From Aureimonas sp. AU20 (GTDB taxonomy: Bacteria; Pseudomonadota; Alphaproteobacteria; Rhizobiales; Rhizobiaceae): a stretch of DNA of 64,000 bases. This document shows positions 54,661-64,000 of the stretch, piece after piece. A program made the translations under genes and the position numbers. Location of the stretch: contig NZ_CP006367.1 in the NCBI RefSeq assembly GCF_001442755.1, positions 1-64,000 on the forward strand, read 5' to 3'. Below the pieces are notes generated by a model that was not told the DNA's origin, searched no databases, and saw only the letters and a program-made list of their open reading frames with translations. The first letter of the stretch is position 1. Every line of letters begins with the position of its first letter.

Positions 54661-54692
54661 CGCCGGCGCCTCCCCCGAGGCGTCGGCGTTTT
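54661..54692 (+). terminator. Rho-independent terminator of the hydrolase gene
   Basis: CGCCGGCGCCTC and GAGGCGTCGGCG arms (one G-T pair) around CCCC, followed by TTTT. Confidence 0.75.
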
Positions 54693-54740
54693 CGCGCCAG
54701 CCGCTCCGCCGCGCACTTGTTTACGCCCTGGCAGTCTTCC

Positions 54741-54755
54741 TTAACGCCCCGTTAA
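54741..54755. promoter_or_regulatory. CtrA box upstream of PBP1A
   Basis: TTAACGCCCCGTTAA matches the full CtrA consensus TTAA-N7-TTAA and is also a palindrome. It is about 190 bases before the PBP1A start, in a gap (54634-54941) with no other gene. Confidence 0.6.
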
Positions 54756-54941
54756 ATCGCCGCATTTAGGCTGGATGCGATCGACTGGACCGTGGGGCGT
54801 GCCCTCCAGCCTACGCCCGGACGCGCGGGGGTTCAGACGGGGTTCAGGCGTTTCGTGCCATTGCAAGGTCGGCTGACCTCGCGCATGGGACGCACCATGC
54901 CGCTTATTGAGCGCGACGGATTCGAAACAAGAGGGGTGCGG

Positions 54942-57773
54942 ATGGCGGCCTGGCGCAAGAACGAACGGATCGAGCCGACCTTCGGCGGCCATGCCGAACC
55001 GGACGAGAGCGAGATCCGCGTGTCCGCCGACGACCGCGCCGTGATGGCCGCCAACGATCGCCGTTCGGGCGGCCGAAGCGCGCCGCGCGAGATCGAAGGG
55101 CGCGCCGCGCGCCGCGACAGCAATTCGAGGGATCTGGGCAGCGGCGGGCGCGGCGGCGGAAGCGGCAATGGCGGCGGCTCGGGCCGGGGCGGCAAGGGCG
55201 GCGGCGGGGCCGGCGGGTTCTTCGGTCGCCCGCGCAAGCGACGGTCGTTTCTCGGCCACCTGGTTCGCCTGTGCTTCCTCCTCGCCTTCTGGGGCGGGCT
55301 CGCCGGGCTGGCCCTGATCGGCTATTTCGCGATCAAGTTGCCGCAGGAAGCCTGGGCCATTCCCGACCGGCCGCCCAACGTCAAGATCGTCTCGGTCTCG
55401 GGCGAGCTTCTGGCCGACCGAGGCACGACGGGGGGCGAAGCGGTCTCGCTCGACCGCATGAGCCCCTACATGCCGCAGGCCGTGATGGCGATCGAGGACC
55501 GGCGCTTCTATTCGCATTACGGCGTCGATCCGATCGGCATCCTGCGCGCCTTTTCGCAAAACATGGCGGCGGGCGACACGGTGCAGGGCGGCTCGACCCT
55601 GACCCAGCAGCTCGCCAAGAACATCTTCCTGACGCCCGACCAGACCCTGCAGCGCAAGGTGCAGGAGGCGATCCTGGCGCTTTGGCTGGAGCACAAGTTC
55701 ACCAAGGACCAGATCCTGGAAATGTACCTGAACCGGGTCTATTTCGGCTCGGGCGCGACCGGTATCCAGGCCGCGGCGCGGCGCTACTACGACAAGAATG
55801 CCGACGAGCTGACGCTCATCGAATCCGCCACGATCGCCGGCCTCCTCAAGGCGCCCTCGCGCCTTTCTCCGGTGCGCGATCCGCAGGCCGCGCGCGCCCG
55901 CGCCGAGGTCGTGCTGCAGGCCATGCTGGAAGAAGGCATGATCACCAAGGCCGAGGCGGACGCCGCCAAAGCCGCCAAGCCCACCAAGGCCAAGAGCTTC
56001 TGGACCGGCGCGCAGCACTACGCCGCCGACATGGTGATGCGCGATCTGCCGCTGCTCGTCGGCGGCGAGATCAAGGAGGATGTCGTGGTGCAGACCACGA
56101 TCGACCTCAATCTGGAGAAGAAGGCCGAGCAGGCAATCTCCAAGACGATCGATCGCGCCAACCAGAACGTGACGCAAGGCGCGCTCGTCTCGGTGGACGG
56201 CACGGGCGCGATCCGCGCCATCGTCGGCGGGCGCGACTACGCCACCTCGCAGTTCAACCGCGCGGTGGACGCCAAGCGCCAGCCGGGCTCGGCCTTCAAG
56301 CCCTTCGTCTACGAGACGGCGTTGGAGCACGGCTACCGGCCGGAATCGGTGGTGAACGACGCGCCGGTGCGGATCGGCAACTGGACGCCCGCCAATTACG
56401 ACAACAAGTTCCGGGGCGAGGTGAGCGTCGCCGACGCGGTGGCGAAATCGCTGAACACGATCGCCGCCAAGCTCACCGCCGAGCTGGGGCCGCAGACCGT
56501 AATCGCCACGGCCAAGCGCATGGGCATCCAGTCGCCGCTGGTGGACAACGCCTCGCTGGCGCTCGGCACGTCGGAAGTCTCGCTTTTGGAGCTGACGGGC
56601 GCCTACGCCCCCTTCGCCAATGGCGGCTATCAGGCGACGCCGCATCTGGTGAACCGCGTCACCACCGCGTCGGGCAAGGTGCTCTACGAGCGCGACGACG
56701 CCGTGCCGCCGGTGATCGTGGGGCAGGACGTGGTGGGCATGATGAACGCCATGCTGACCCGCGTCGTCACCTCCGGCACGGGGCGTCGGGCCTCCTTCCC
56801 CGAATGGCAGATCGCCGGCAAGAGCGGCACGACGCAGGACTTCAAGGACGCCTGGTTCGTCGGCTACACGTCGAACCTCACCACCGGCGTCTGGCTCGGC
56901 AACGACAACGGCAAGCCGATGCGCCAGGTGACGGGCGGCTCGCTGCCGGCCGACGCCTGGAAGGAGTTCATGGTGGCCGCGCACGAGGGCCTGCCCGCCG
57001 TGCCGCTGCCGGGCAACTACCGGATCGGCGACCCCGCCAACATTCCGATGGCCGGCGCGCCGGCCGGGGCGATCATCGGCTACGACGCCGGCGGCAACCC
57101 GGTCTACGAGAACACCGAACTGCCGGCCGGCAACACCGATCCTTATGGCCAGACCGTGCCGGGCGAGCCCGTGGCCGCCGCGCCGCCGCAGCCCGACCCG
57201 GCGACGGCGCCGACCTCCGAGGGCACCTATACGGATGCGCCGGTGGCCGCGCGCGAGCCGACGCCGGCGGTGCGCGACATGCCGCGCTACCGCGAAACGC
57301 CGAACTACCGTCAGATGCCGAACGATCACCAGAACCGGGAGCAGGCGCGCGGCCAGCCGCGTGGCCAGCCGCCCGAGCAGGACCTCGGCCAGGGCCTCGG
57401 CGGCGAGGATCGCGGCTATGCCAGCCGCCAGCCGTCCGAGCCTGTGCGGCCCGCCCCTTATGGGCGGGACGCCTATGGCGGGCCTCCGGTCGGGCCAGAC
57501 CCCTATGACGACCCTTACGGCGATCCTTATGGCGACGGAAACTACGGCGGCCCGCCGCCCGAGTACGGCGAACCCGCCCATATGCGCCCGCCCGCCCCGA
57601 TCGGCCCTGCGCGCACCGTGCGGCGCGGCGACCTGCCGCCGGACGCGATTCTGGAAGGCCCAGCGCGCGTCGTGCGCCCACAGGACCTGCCGCCCGACGC
57701 CGTGCTCGAAGGGCCGGCCCCGGGCGGGCGACCGGGCGACCGCTCGCTGTTCCGCGATCTCTTCGGCCAGTGA
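54942..57773 (+). CDS. Class A penicillin-binding protein 1A
   Basis: Bifunctional wall synthase of about 943 residues. The cytoplasmic N-terminus has a Gly-rich stretch and basic block, then one membrane helix (~105-133). The GT51 transglycosylase has EDRRFYSHYGVDPIG and GGSTLTQQLAKN; the transpeptidase has PGSAFKP (SxxK), KSLNT (SxN) and KSGTT. A ~230-residue disordered tail follows, with DPYGDPYGDGNYG runs and two copies of a DLPPDA(I/V)LEGPA unit. ATG 54942 (MAAWRKNERIEPTF) has GAGGGG just upstream; earlier in-frame ATGs are less family-like. A CtrA box lies upstream. Confidence 0.93.
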   Translation: MAAWRKNERIEPTFGGHAEPDESEIRVSADDRAVMAANDRRSGGRSAPREIEGRAARRDSNSRDLGSGGRGGGSGNGGGSGRGGKGGGGAGGFFGRPRKRRSFLGHLVRLCFLLAFWGGLAGLALIGYFAIKLPQEAWAIPDRPPNVKIVSVSGELLADRGTTGGEAVSLDRMSPYMPQAVMAIEDRRFYSHYGVDPIGILRAFSQNMAAGDTVQGGSTLTQQLAKNIFLTPDQTLQRKVQEAILALWLEHKFTKDQILEMYLNRVYFGSGATGIQAAARRYYDKNADELTLIESATIAGLLKAPSRLSPVRDPQAARARAEVVLQAMLEEGMITKAEADAAKAAKPTKAKSFWTGAQHYAADMVMRDLPLLVGGEIKEDVVVQTTIDLNLEKKAEQAISKTIDRANQNVTQGALVSVDGTGAIRAIVGGRDYATSQFNRAVDAKRQPGSAFKPFVYETALEHGYRPESVVNDAPVRIGNWTPANYDNKFRGEVSVADAVAKSLNTIAAKLTAELGPQTVIATAKRMGIQSPLVDNASLALGTSEVSLLELTGAYAPFANGGYQATPHLVNRVTTASGKVLYERDDAVPPVIVGQDVVGMMNAMLTRVVTSGTGRRASFPEWQIAGKSGTTQDFKDAWFVGYTSNLTTGVWLGNDNGKPMRQVTGGSLPADAWKEFMVAAHEGLPAVPLPGNYRIGDPANIPMAGAPAGAIIGYDAGGNPVYENTELPAGNTDPYGQTVPGEPVAAAPPQPDPATAPTSEGTYTDAPVAAREPTPAVRDMPRYRETPNYRQMPNDHQNREQARGQPRGQPPEQDLGQGLGGEDRGYASRQPSEPVRPAPYGRDAYGGPPVGPDPYDDPYGDPYGDGNYGGPPPEYGEPAHMRPPAPIGPARTVRRGDLPPDAILEGPARVVRPQDLPPDAVLEGPAPGGRPGDRSLFRDLFGQ

Positions 57774-57807
57774 CGCGCCGGCGCCGCGAAGGCGCCGGGA
57801 GACCCTG

Positions 57808-57853
57808 AACGGAAATGGCCGCGAGGAACGCTCCTTGCGGCCATTTCCGTTTT
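57808..57853 (+). terminator. Rho-independent terminator of PBP1A gene
   Basis: A 15-bp stem, AACGGAAATGGCCGC with GCGGCCATTTCCGTT, and a 14-base loop, followed by TTT. Confidence 0.85.
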
Positions 57854-57970
57854 CTTGAGGTCCTGCGAAGCGGGACCGCGCCCGCCGAGCCGAAGCGTTC
57901 GGCTTCAGGTCGTCGGCGCCAAGAAGCCGGCGGGGGAGCGGGATGGCCTCGCGGCGGCGTGATGGCGTGT

Positions 57971-57999
57971 CTTGCGCGCCCGAAAGCCCGTTCATATAT
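57971..57999 (+). promoter_or_regulatory. Heat-shock sigma-32-like promoter of dnaK
   Basis: CTTG (57971-57974) and CATATAT (57993-57999) separated by 18 bases, about 130 bases before dnaK, match alphaproteobacterial RpoH promoters (CTTG...CYTATNT) with one difference. The rest of the 57774-58127 gap holds only the terminator above. Confidence 0.5.
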
Positions 58000-58127
58000 A
58001 GCCCGCAGCACTGCCGGACGGGCCGCCATCGGTTCGGCCCGGCGAGGAGTCCAATCCGCTTAGGTGCCGCCTTTCGGAATGCCTCGATCGAGGGTCCGGG
58101 CGGCGCGCTCAACAAGGAGAGATGAAT

Positions 58128-60062
<1,935 letters not shown>

Positions 60063-60092
60063 TCCAGCTCAGCGCTTCGCGCATTGAAAATC

Positions 60093-60127
60093 AAACGGCC
60101 CCGGTTCGAAAGAACCGGGGCCGTTTT
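60093..60127 (+). terminator. Rho-independent terminator of dnaK
   Basis: AAACGGCCCCGGTTC and GAACCGGGGCCGTTTT arms around a short GAAA-type loop: a near-perfect 15-bp stem with a T-run. Confidence 0.92.
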
Positions 60128-60257
60128 CGTTGAGAAGGCTTGTCTCGCCTTTAAGGTTAACCAGAGATGAAGAGGTGGCTGGGATACTTCCTCTATCCTT
60201 TTGCCGTATATTCACGGCTCAGTGACCGGGGAAAGCCACTCCGGAAAGGGCGAGCCG

Positions 60258-61349
60258 ATGTATTTCCGCATTTTCGATTGCTGGCGTTTCGCGGCCGCCC
60301 TTCTGGTGATGACCTATCATTTCCTGTATTTCGCGCCCGGCGCGGCGGCCTACACGGAAACCGAGTATCTGCACCGGCTGCTGCCTTTGCTCGACATGTT
60401 CTTCATGATCTCGGGCTTCGTCATCATGGCCCGCTACCATGACAAGGTGGGCTCGCTGCCCGCCTATGCCGGCTTCCTGCGCCGGCGCATCGCGCGCCTT
60501 TATCCCCTGCATCTCCTGACGCTCGGCTTCTTCGTCTGCGTGGCGCTGGCGGGGTCGGCCGGGCTCGTCACGCTGGCCCAGCCGGAGCGCTGGCGCTACA
60601 GCGACATCCCGCTCCAGCTCCTCGGCATCCATGCCTGGGGCACGACGAGCGAACTCGCCTTCAACTACCCGTCCTGGTCGGTCAGCGCGGAAATCTTCTG
60701 TTATCTCCTGTTTCCGCTGGTGCCCTTCATCGCGCGGCGGATCGGCGCTCGGGGGCTGGCGCTCGTTCTTCTCGCCTATGTCGCCTGCCTGGAGGGCCTC
60801 AGCCGCGCCGGGGCGTTTCCGAGCGGCCACTGGACCGACGCCGACACGCTCGGCGCCTATCGCGCCCTCGCCGATTTCCTGGCGGGCGGCCTTGCCGCGC
60901 TGCTCGTCTCGCGCCGCGCGATCAACGTGACCTCGCACGCACCGGGGCTTCTCAGCCTCGCGCTGGCGATCGGCTGCATGCTGACGCAGACCGACGTCTA
61001 CGCGACGCTGGTCTTTCTGTTCGGAGCCATCCTCTTGATCGGCCTGTCGGAAAGCGCCCGGCCGAACTCGACGCGCGTTCTCGATCCGATCATGCCGCTG
61101 ACCCGGGTGTCCTTCGGGATCTATCTCTGGCACCCCGTCATGGAGACGCTGTTCCTCTCGATCCTTTGGAAGCGCGTCGTGGCGCCCACCGGCTGGATCG
61201 ACTTTCACGTCTATCTTCTCCTGCCCATGCTCGCGAGCGTTCTGGTAGCCTATGCCTGGCAGTATTCGCTGGAGGAACGGTTCGCCGGGTTTCTGGCCGG
61301 CACGCCGCGCGCCAAGCGCGCCGCGCCGGGACGGCTCGTGAAGGCCTGA
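60258..61349 (+). CDS. OafA/YrhL-type membrane acyltransferase (AT3)
   Basis: Integral membrane acyltransferase_3 protein of 363 residues with about ten membrane helices. Family residues include the Arg in CWRFAAALLVMTYHFL with its catalytic-type histidine, the second basic motif LRRRIARLYPLH and SWSVSAEIFCYLLFP. Such proteins O-acylate surface sugars such as LPS O-antigen or exopolysaccharide; no glycan genes are nearby, so the target is unknown. ATG 60258 (MYFRIFDCWRF) has GGAAAGGG upstream. It lies between dnaK and dnaJ, which usually adjoin. Confidence 0.88.
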   Translation: MYFRIFDCWRFAAALLVMTYHFLYFAPGAAAYTETEYLHRLLPLLDMFFMISGFVIMARYHDKVGSLPAYAGFLRRRIARLYPLHLLTLGFFVCVALAGSAGLVTLAQPERWRYSDIPLQLLGIHAWGTTSELAFNYPSWSVSAEIFCYLLFPLVPFIARRIGARGLALVLLAYVACLEGLSRAGAFPSGHWTDADTLGAYRALADFLAGGLAALLVSRRAINVTSHAPGLLSLALAIGCMLTQTDVYATLVFLFGAILLIGLSESARPNSTRVLDPIMPLTRVSFGIYLWHPVMETLFLSILWKRVVAPTGWIDFHVYLLLPMLASVLVAYAWQYSLEERFAGFLAGTPRAKRAAPGRLVKA

Positions 61350-61559
61350 GCAGACACGCGAACGAGGCGGCGTCTTTCGTCGGGCTTAAGCCCTTACGCG
61401 CGAGTTTCTTTTCACGCACCCCTCGCCTATGGTAACGGGTTTCCACAGCCCTTACATGCGAAGGTGCGCCCTTATGGCGCGCGCCGGGATCGGCTTGTCC
61501 TGTTCTCCTCCGACAGGGCCGGTCTCCCGCCTTCCATCCGATGCGAGAACGGTGAAGCA

Positions 61560-62705
61560 GTGTCCGTGAAGGTCGATTACTACGAAACGCTCGGCGTCGT
61601 GAAAACCTGCGACGACAAGACCCTTAAGGCGGCGTTCCGCAAGCTCGCCATGCAGTACCACCCCGACAAGAACCCCGGCGACCCCGTCGCCGAGACGAAG
61701 TTCAAGGAGATCGGGGAGGCCTACGAGGTCCTGAAGGACCCGCAGAAGCGTTCAGCCTACGATCGCTACGGCCATTCCGCCTTCCAGAACGGCGGCGGCG
61801 GGGCCGGGTTCCGTGGCGACTTCTCCTCTTCCATGGCCGACATCTTCGACGACATCTTCGGCGAGATGATGGGCGGGCGCGGCCAGACCCGGCGCCAGGG
61901 CGGATCGGGCGGGCGCGAGCGCGGCTCGGACCTGCGCTACAACATGGAGATCTCGCTGGAGGAGGCCTATCTCGGCAAGACCGCCGAAATCAGCGTTCCC
62001 ACCACGATCCAGTGCGACGTGTGCAACGGCTCGGGCGCCAAGACCGGCACCGCGCCGCGCACCTGCCCGACCTGCGGCGGCATCGGCCGCGTGCGCGCGG
62101 CGCAGGGCTTCTTCTCCATCGAGCGCACCTGCCCGACCTGCCAGGGACGCGGCGAGATCATCGCCGACCCCTGCTCGAAATGCGGTGGCGAAGGACGCTT
62201 GCCCGAAGAGCGCAACCTTTCGGTCAACATCCCGGCCGGCATAGAGGACGGCACACGCATTCGCCTCGCCGGCGAGGGCGAGGCCGGGCTTCGTGGCGGC
62301 CCGTCGGGCGATCTCTACATCTTCCTGTCGGTGAAGCCGCACGAGTTCTTCCAGCGCGACGGGGCCGACCTGTTCTGCAAGGTGCCGATCTCGATGACCA
62401 CGGCCGCGCTCGGCGGCTCCTTCGAGGTGACGACGCTCGACGGCGCCAAGACGCGCGTCAAGGTTCCCGAGGGCACGCAGTTCGGCAAGCAGTTCCGCGT
62501 CAAGGGCAAAGGCATGCCGGTGCTGCGCTCGGCGCAGATGGGCGATCTCTTCATCCAGATCTCCATCGAGACACCGCAGAGCCTGTCGCGCCGCCAGCGC
62601 GAGCTTCTGCAGGAGTTCGAGGATATTTCCTCGTCCGAGAATTCGCCGCAATCGACCGGCTTCTTCTCCCGCATGAAGGAATTCTTCGAGGGCTTGAGCG
62701 ACTGA
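61560..62705 (+). CDS. dnaJ: Chaperone DnaJ (Hsp40)
   Basis: Full-length type I J-protein of 381 residues that delivers substrates to DnaK. The J domain starts VDYYETLGV and contains the HPD motif (YHPDKNPGD). A Gly/Phe-rich region (~75-110) is followed by four zinc-finger repeats: [24 protein letters not shown] and CSKCGGEG. The start is probably GTG 61560 (MSVKVDYYE). It lies 1.5 kb from dnaK with an acyltransferase between. A palindrome GGGCTTAAGCCC (61382-61393) lies upstream. Confidence 0.96.
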   Translation: MSVKVDYYETLGVVKTCDDKTLKAAFRKLAMQYHPDKNPGDPVAETKFKEIGEAYEVLKDPQKRSAYDRYGHSAFQNGGGGAGFRGDFSSSMADIFDDIFGEMMGGRGQTRRQGGSGGRERGSDLRYNMEISLEEAYLGKTAEISVPTTIQCDVCNGSGAKTGTAPRTCPTCGGIGRVRAAQGFFSIERTCPTCQGRGEIIADPCSKCGGEGRLPEERNLSVNIPAGIEDGTRIRLAGEGEAGLRGGPSGDLYIFLSVKPHEFFQRDGADLFCKVPISMTTAALGGSFEVTTLDGAKTRVKVPEGTQFGKQFRVKGKGMPVLRSAQMGDLFIQISIETPQSLSRRQRELLQEFEDISSSENSPQSTGFFSRMKEFFEGLSD

Positions 62706-62838
62706 CGCTCTAGGGGGTCGATCGAGCGGAGCCAAGCGGCTGATCCGGCCGCGCGGCTCTTTGAGCGCGCCGGGCGGGCTGAGAGTCCGGCGCGCGCCGG
62801 CCGGATCGAAGCCCCCAAGAGGAGATCCGAGCCTGACC

Positions 62839-63498
62839 GTGCCCCTGCCCAAACCCCAGATCGACAATCCCCCAGCCAACAAACCCCAGGCCAGCAAATC
62901 GAAGACCGCGAGCCCCGAAGCGCATTTCCTGCGCGAGTGGCTGCGCCGTCCGCTGAAGGTCGGCGCCGTTTCGCCCTCCTCCCGCGCGCTGGCCGATCGC
63001 ATGGCCTCCTTCGTCATGCTGCCGGGGGAGAACGGGGTGGTTGTGGAGCTCGGGCCGGGCACCGGTGTCGTCACCCGCGCGCTGCTGGCGCACGGGGTCG
63101 AGGCCGATCGTCTGGCCTGCATGGAATATGCGCCGGAATTCTGCGCGCTTCTCAAGGCGCTGTTTCCCGCGGTCCACGTGATGCGCGGCGACGCCTATCG
63201 GCCGGGGGCCGATCTCGACGCCTGGCTGGACGGGCGCCCGCTCGCCGCCGTCGTCTCCAGCCTGCCCCTCATGGCGCGGCCGGAGGAGGAGCGAACAGTC
63301 GCGCTGCGCGGCTGGCTCGACCGCCTACCCGTCGGCGCGCCCTTCGTGCAGTTCACCTATTCCCCCGCCCTGCCCGTGCGTCCGGAGCGAGTCGACGCGC
63401 GCGTCGAGATCAGCCCCTGGGTGAAGCTTAACATCCCGCCGGCCCGCGTCGTCGTCTATCGGCGGGGCTGCCCGGCGCTGGCAGGCGTCATCGGTTAA
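62839..63498 (+). CDS. PmtA-like phospholipid N-methyltransferase, copy 1
   Basis: SAM-dependent methyltransferase of about 219 residues, in the rRNA adenine methyltransferase-like fold shared by PmtA. The SAM motif reads VVELGPGTGVVTRALLAHGV and the post-motif SSLPLMARPEE resembles PmtA, which methylates phosphatidylethanolamine to phosphatidylcholine. The N-terminus has the REWLRRPLKVGAVSPSSRALADRM segment common to this group. GTG 62839 is the likely start; CTG 62833 is closer to GGAG. It follows dnaJ by about 130 bases. Exact lipid substrate unproven. Confidence 0.78.
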   Translation: MPLPKPQIDNPPANKPQASKSKTASPEAHFLREWLRRPLKVGAVSPSSRALADRMASFVMLPGENGVVVELGPGTGVVTRALLAHGVEADRLACMEYAPEFCALLKALFPAVHVMRGDAYRPGADLDAWLDGRPLAAVVSSLPLMARPEEERTVALRGWLDRLPVGAPFVQFTYSPALPVRPERVDARVEISPWVKLNIPPARVVVYRRGCPALAGVIG

Positions 63499-63591
63499 AA
63501 AACATTTCCTTCGCATTTGCGTCATCACGCTTGTCTCATTCCGGCAGTATGACAGTTTCGCCCAAGCGATTCGACCGTTGGAGGAAGCGTG

Positions 63592-64000
63592 ATGGAACGC
63601 CGCAGTGAAGCCGAGACGATGAACCGAAGCGAACGCGGAGCCGACTTGGCGCGCTTCTTCGGAACCTGGATTCGCCATCCCATCAAGATGGGCGCCGTCG
63701 CGCCCTCCTCGCCGCGCTACTGCGCCACGATGGTGGGTGCTTCGAGCACGCAGATCGACGGACCGATCCTGGAACTCGGGCCGGGCCTCGGCGTCGTCAC
63801 CCGCGCGCTCTTGAACGCCGGCGTCGAGAGCCGACGCATCACCTCGATCGAATACGACCGCGAGTTCGCCTCGACGCTGCGCGAGCGTTTTCCTGGCGTC
63901 AACGTCATCCACGGCGACGGGTTCGACCTCGACGCGACCCTGGGCGACGGCGGCGAAACGCAGTTCGCCGCGATCCTCTTCGCCATTCCGATCGTCCACA
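63592..64000 (+). CDS. PmtA-like methyltransferase, copy 2 (partial)
   Basis: Runs off the window end; 136 residues are visible. ATG 63592 has GGAGGAAG six bases upstream. The visible part parallels copy 1: RFFGTWIRHPIKMGAVAPSS, then ILELGPGLGVVTRALLNAGV and SIEYDREFASTLRERFPGV, and a final AAILFAIPIVH segment. It is clearly related to the gene upstream but differs at many positions, so the two are tandem paralogues rather than a recent duplicate. The function is probably phospholipid N-methylation. Confidence 0.75.
   Translation, partial: MERRSEAETMNRSERGADLARFFGTWIRHPIKMGAVAPSSPRYCATMVGASSTQIDGPILELGPGLGVVTRALLNAGVESRRITSIEYDREFASTLRERFPGVNVIHGDGFDLDATLGDGGETQFAAILFAIPIVH

Noticed and set aside
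60150..60165. CtrA-like site (TTAAGGTTAACC) after dnaK
   Set aside because: The two TTAA halves are two bases apart, not seven.
63535..63560. Pho box before the second PmtA-like gene
   Set aside because: One half site (CTGTCAT on the minus strand) is perfect, but the second half at the needed spacing matches poorly.

Overview
The window is a dense, GC-rich alphaproteobacterial chromosome segment, most likely order Hyphomicrobiales (Rhizobiales). The evidence is gene order (irr-fabA-fabB-fabI; manX-ptsH-ahcY-divL-tsaE-murU-addB-addA-trxA; trpF-trpB..trpA-accD-folC), a DivL-type kinase with tyrosine at the phospho-acceptor site, AccD without its zinc-ribbon cysteines, alphaproteobacterial-type AddB, clustered GANTC sites before dnaA and PmtA-like phospholipid methyltransferases. 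Family-level placement (for example near Aurantimonadaceae) would be a guess. I found no rRNA, tRNA, CRISPR array, insertion sequence or prophage.

Layout. 1-5.8 kb: a GANTC-rich leader, a rhodanese gene overlapping dnaA, then dnaN, recF and a MoeB/ThiF-like gene. 5.8-9.4 kb: a chemoreceptor, an SH3-domain secreted protein, the iron regulator irr and a small exported protein. 9.6-12.3 kb: fabA-fabB-fabI, ending in a strong terminator. 12.4-15.3 kb: an Lrp-type regulator divergent from alr-dadA (alanine catabolism). 15.5-17.9 kb: a sensor diguanylate cyclase. 18.3-20.7 kb: PTS EIIA and HPr, then ahcY behind an AT-rich palindrome. 20.9-25.9 kb: divL, a TsaE-kinase fusion and a MurU-type nucleotidyltransferase, overlapping one another. 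26.1-33.4 kb: addB-addA and trxA. 33.4-39.3 kb (minus): trpF-trpB-orf-cutA-trpA-accD-folC. 39.4-48.6 kb (minus): YgjP-like protease, DUF2852 protein, PHA depolymerase, a LOV-kinase/pyrF/DUF1330/GNAT group and polA. 48.7-49.0 kb: a likely small RNA. 49.3-54.6 kb: accessory-type genes (M20 peptidase, cupin, YffB/ArsC-like, TctC receptor, MipA/OmpV-like, a VOC gene remnant, alpha/beta hydrolase). 54.9-64 kb: PBP1A, dnaK, an acyltransferase, dnaJ and two tandem PmtA-like methyltransferases, the second cut by the window end.

How it fits together. Replication start and clamp loading (dnaA, dnaN, recF) lie near cell-cycle control (divL). The DNA carries signals expected for the CtrA/CcrM circuit: eleven GANTC sites before dnaA and a perfect TTAA-N7-TTAA box before PBP1A. 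Stress input is suggested by a LOV blue-light kinase with an EcfG-like promoter and a heat-shock-like promoter before dnaK. The most novel-looking items are a multi-hairpin sRNA candidate with C-rich loops (about 48.8-48.97 kb), the ahcY operator-like palindrome, the duplicated C-terminal segment in the LOV kinase ATPase domain, an apparent CTG start for pyrF, and the VOC gene remnant beside the alpha/beta hydrolase.
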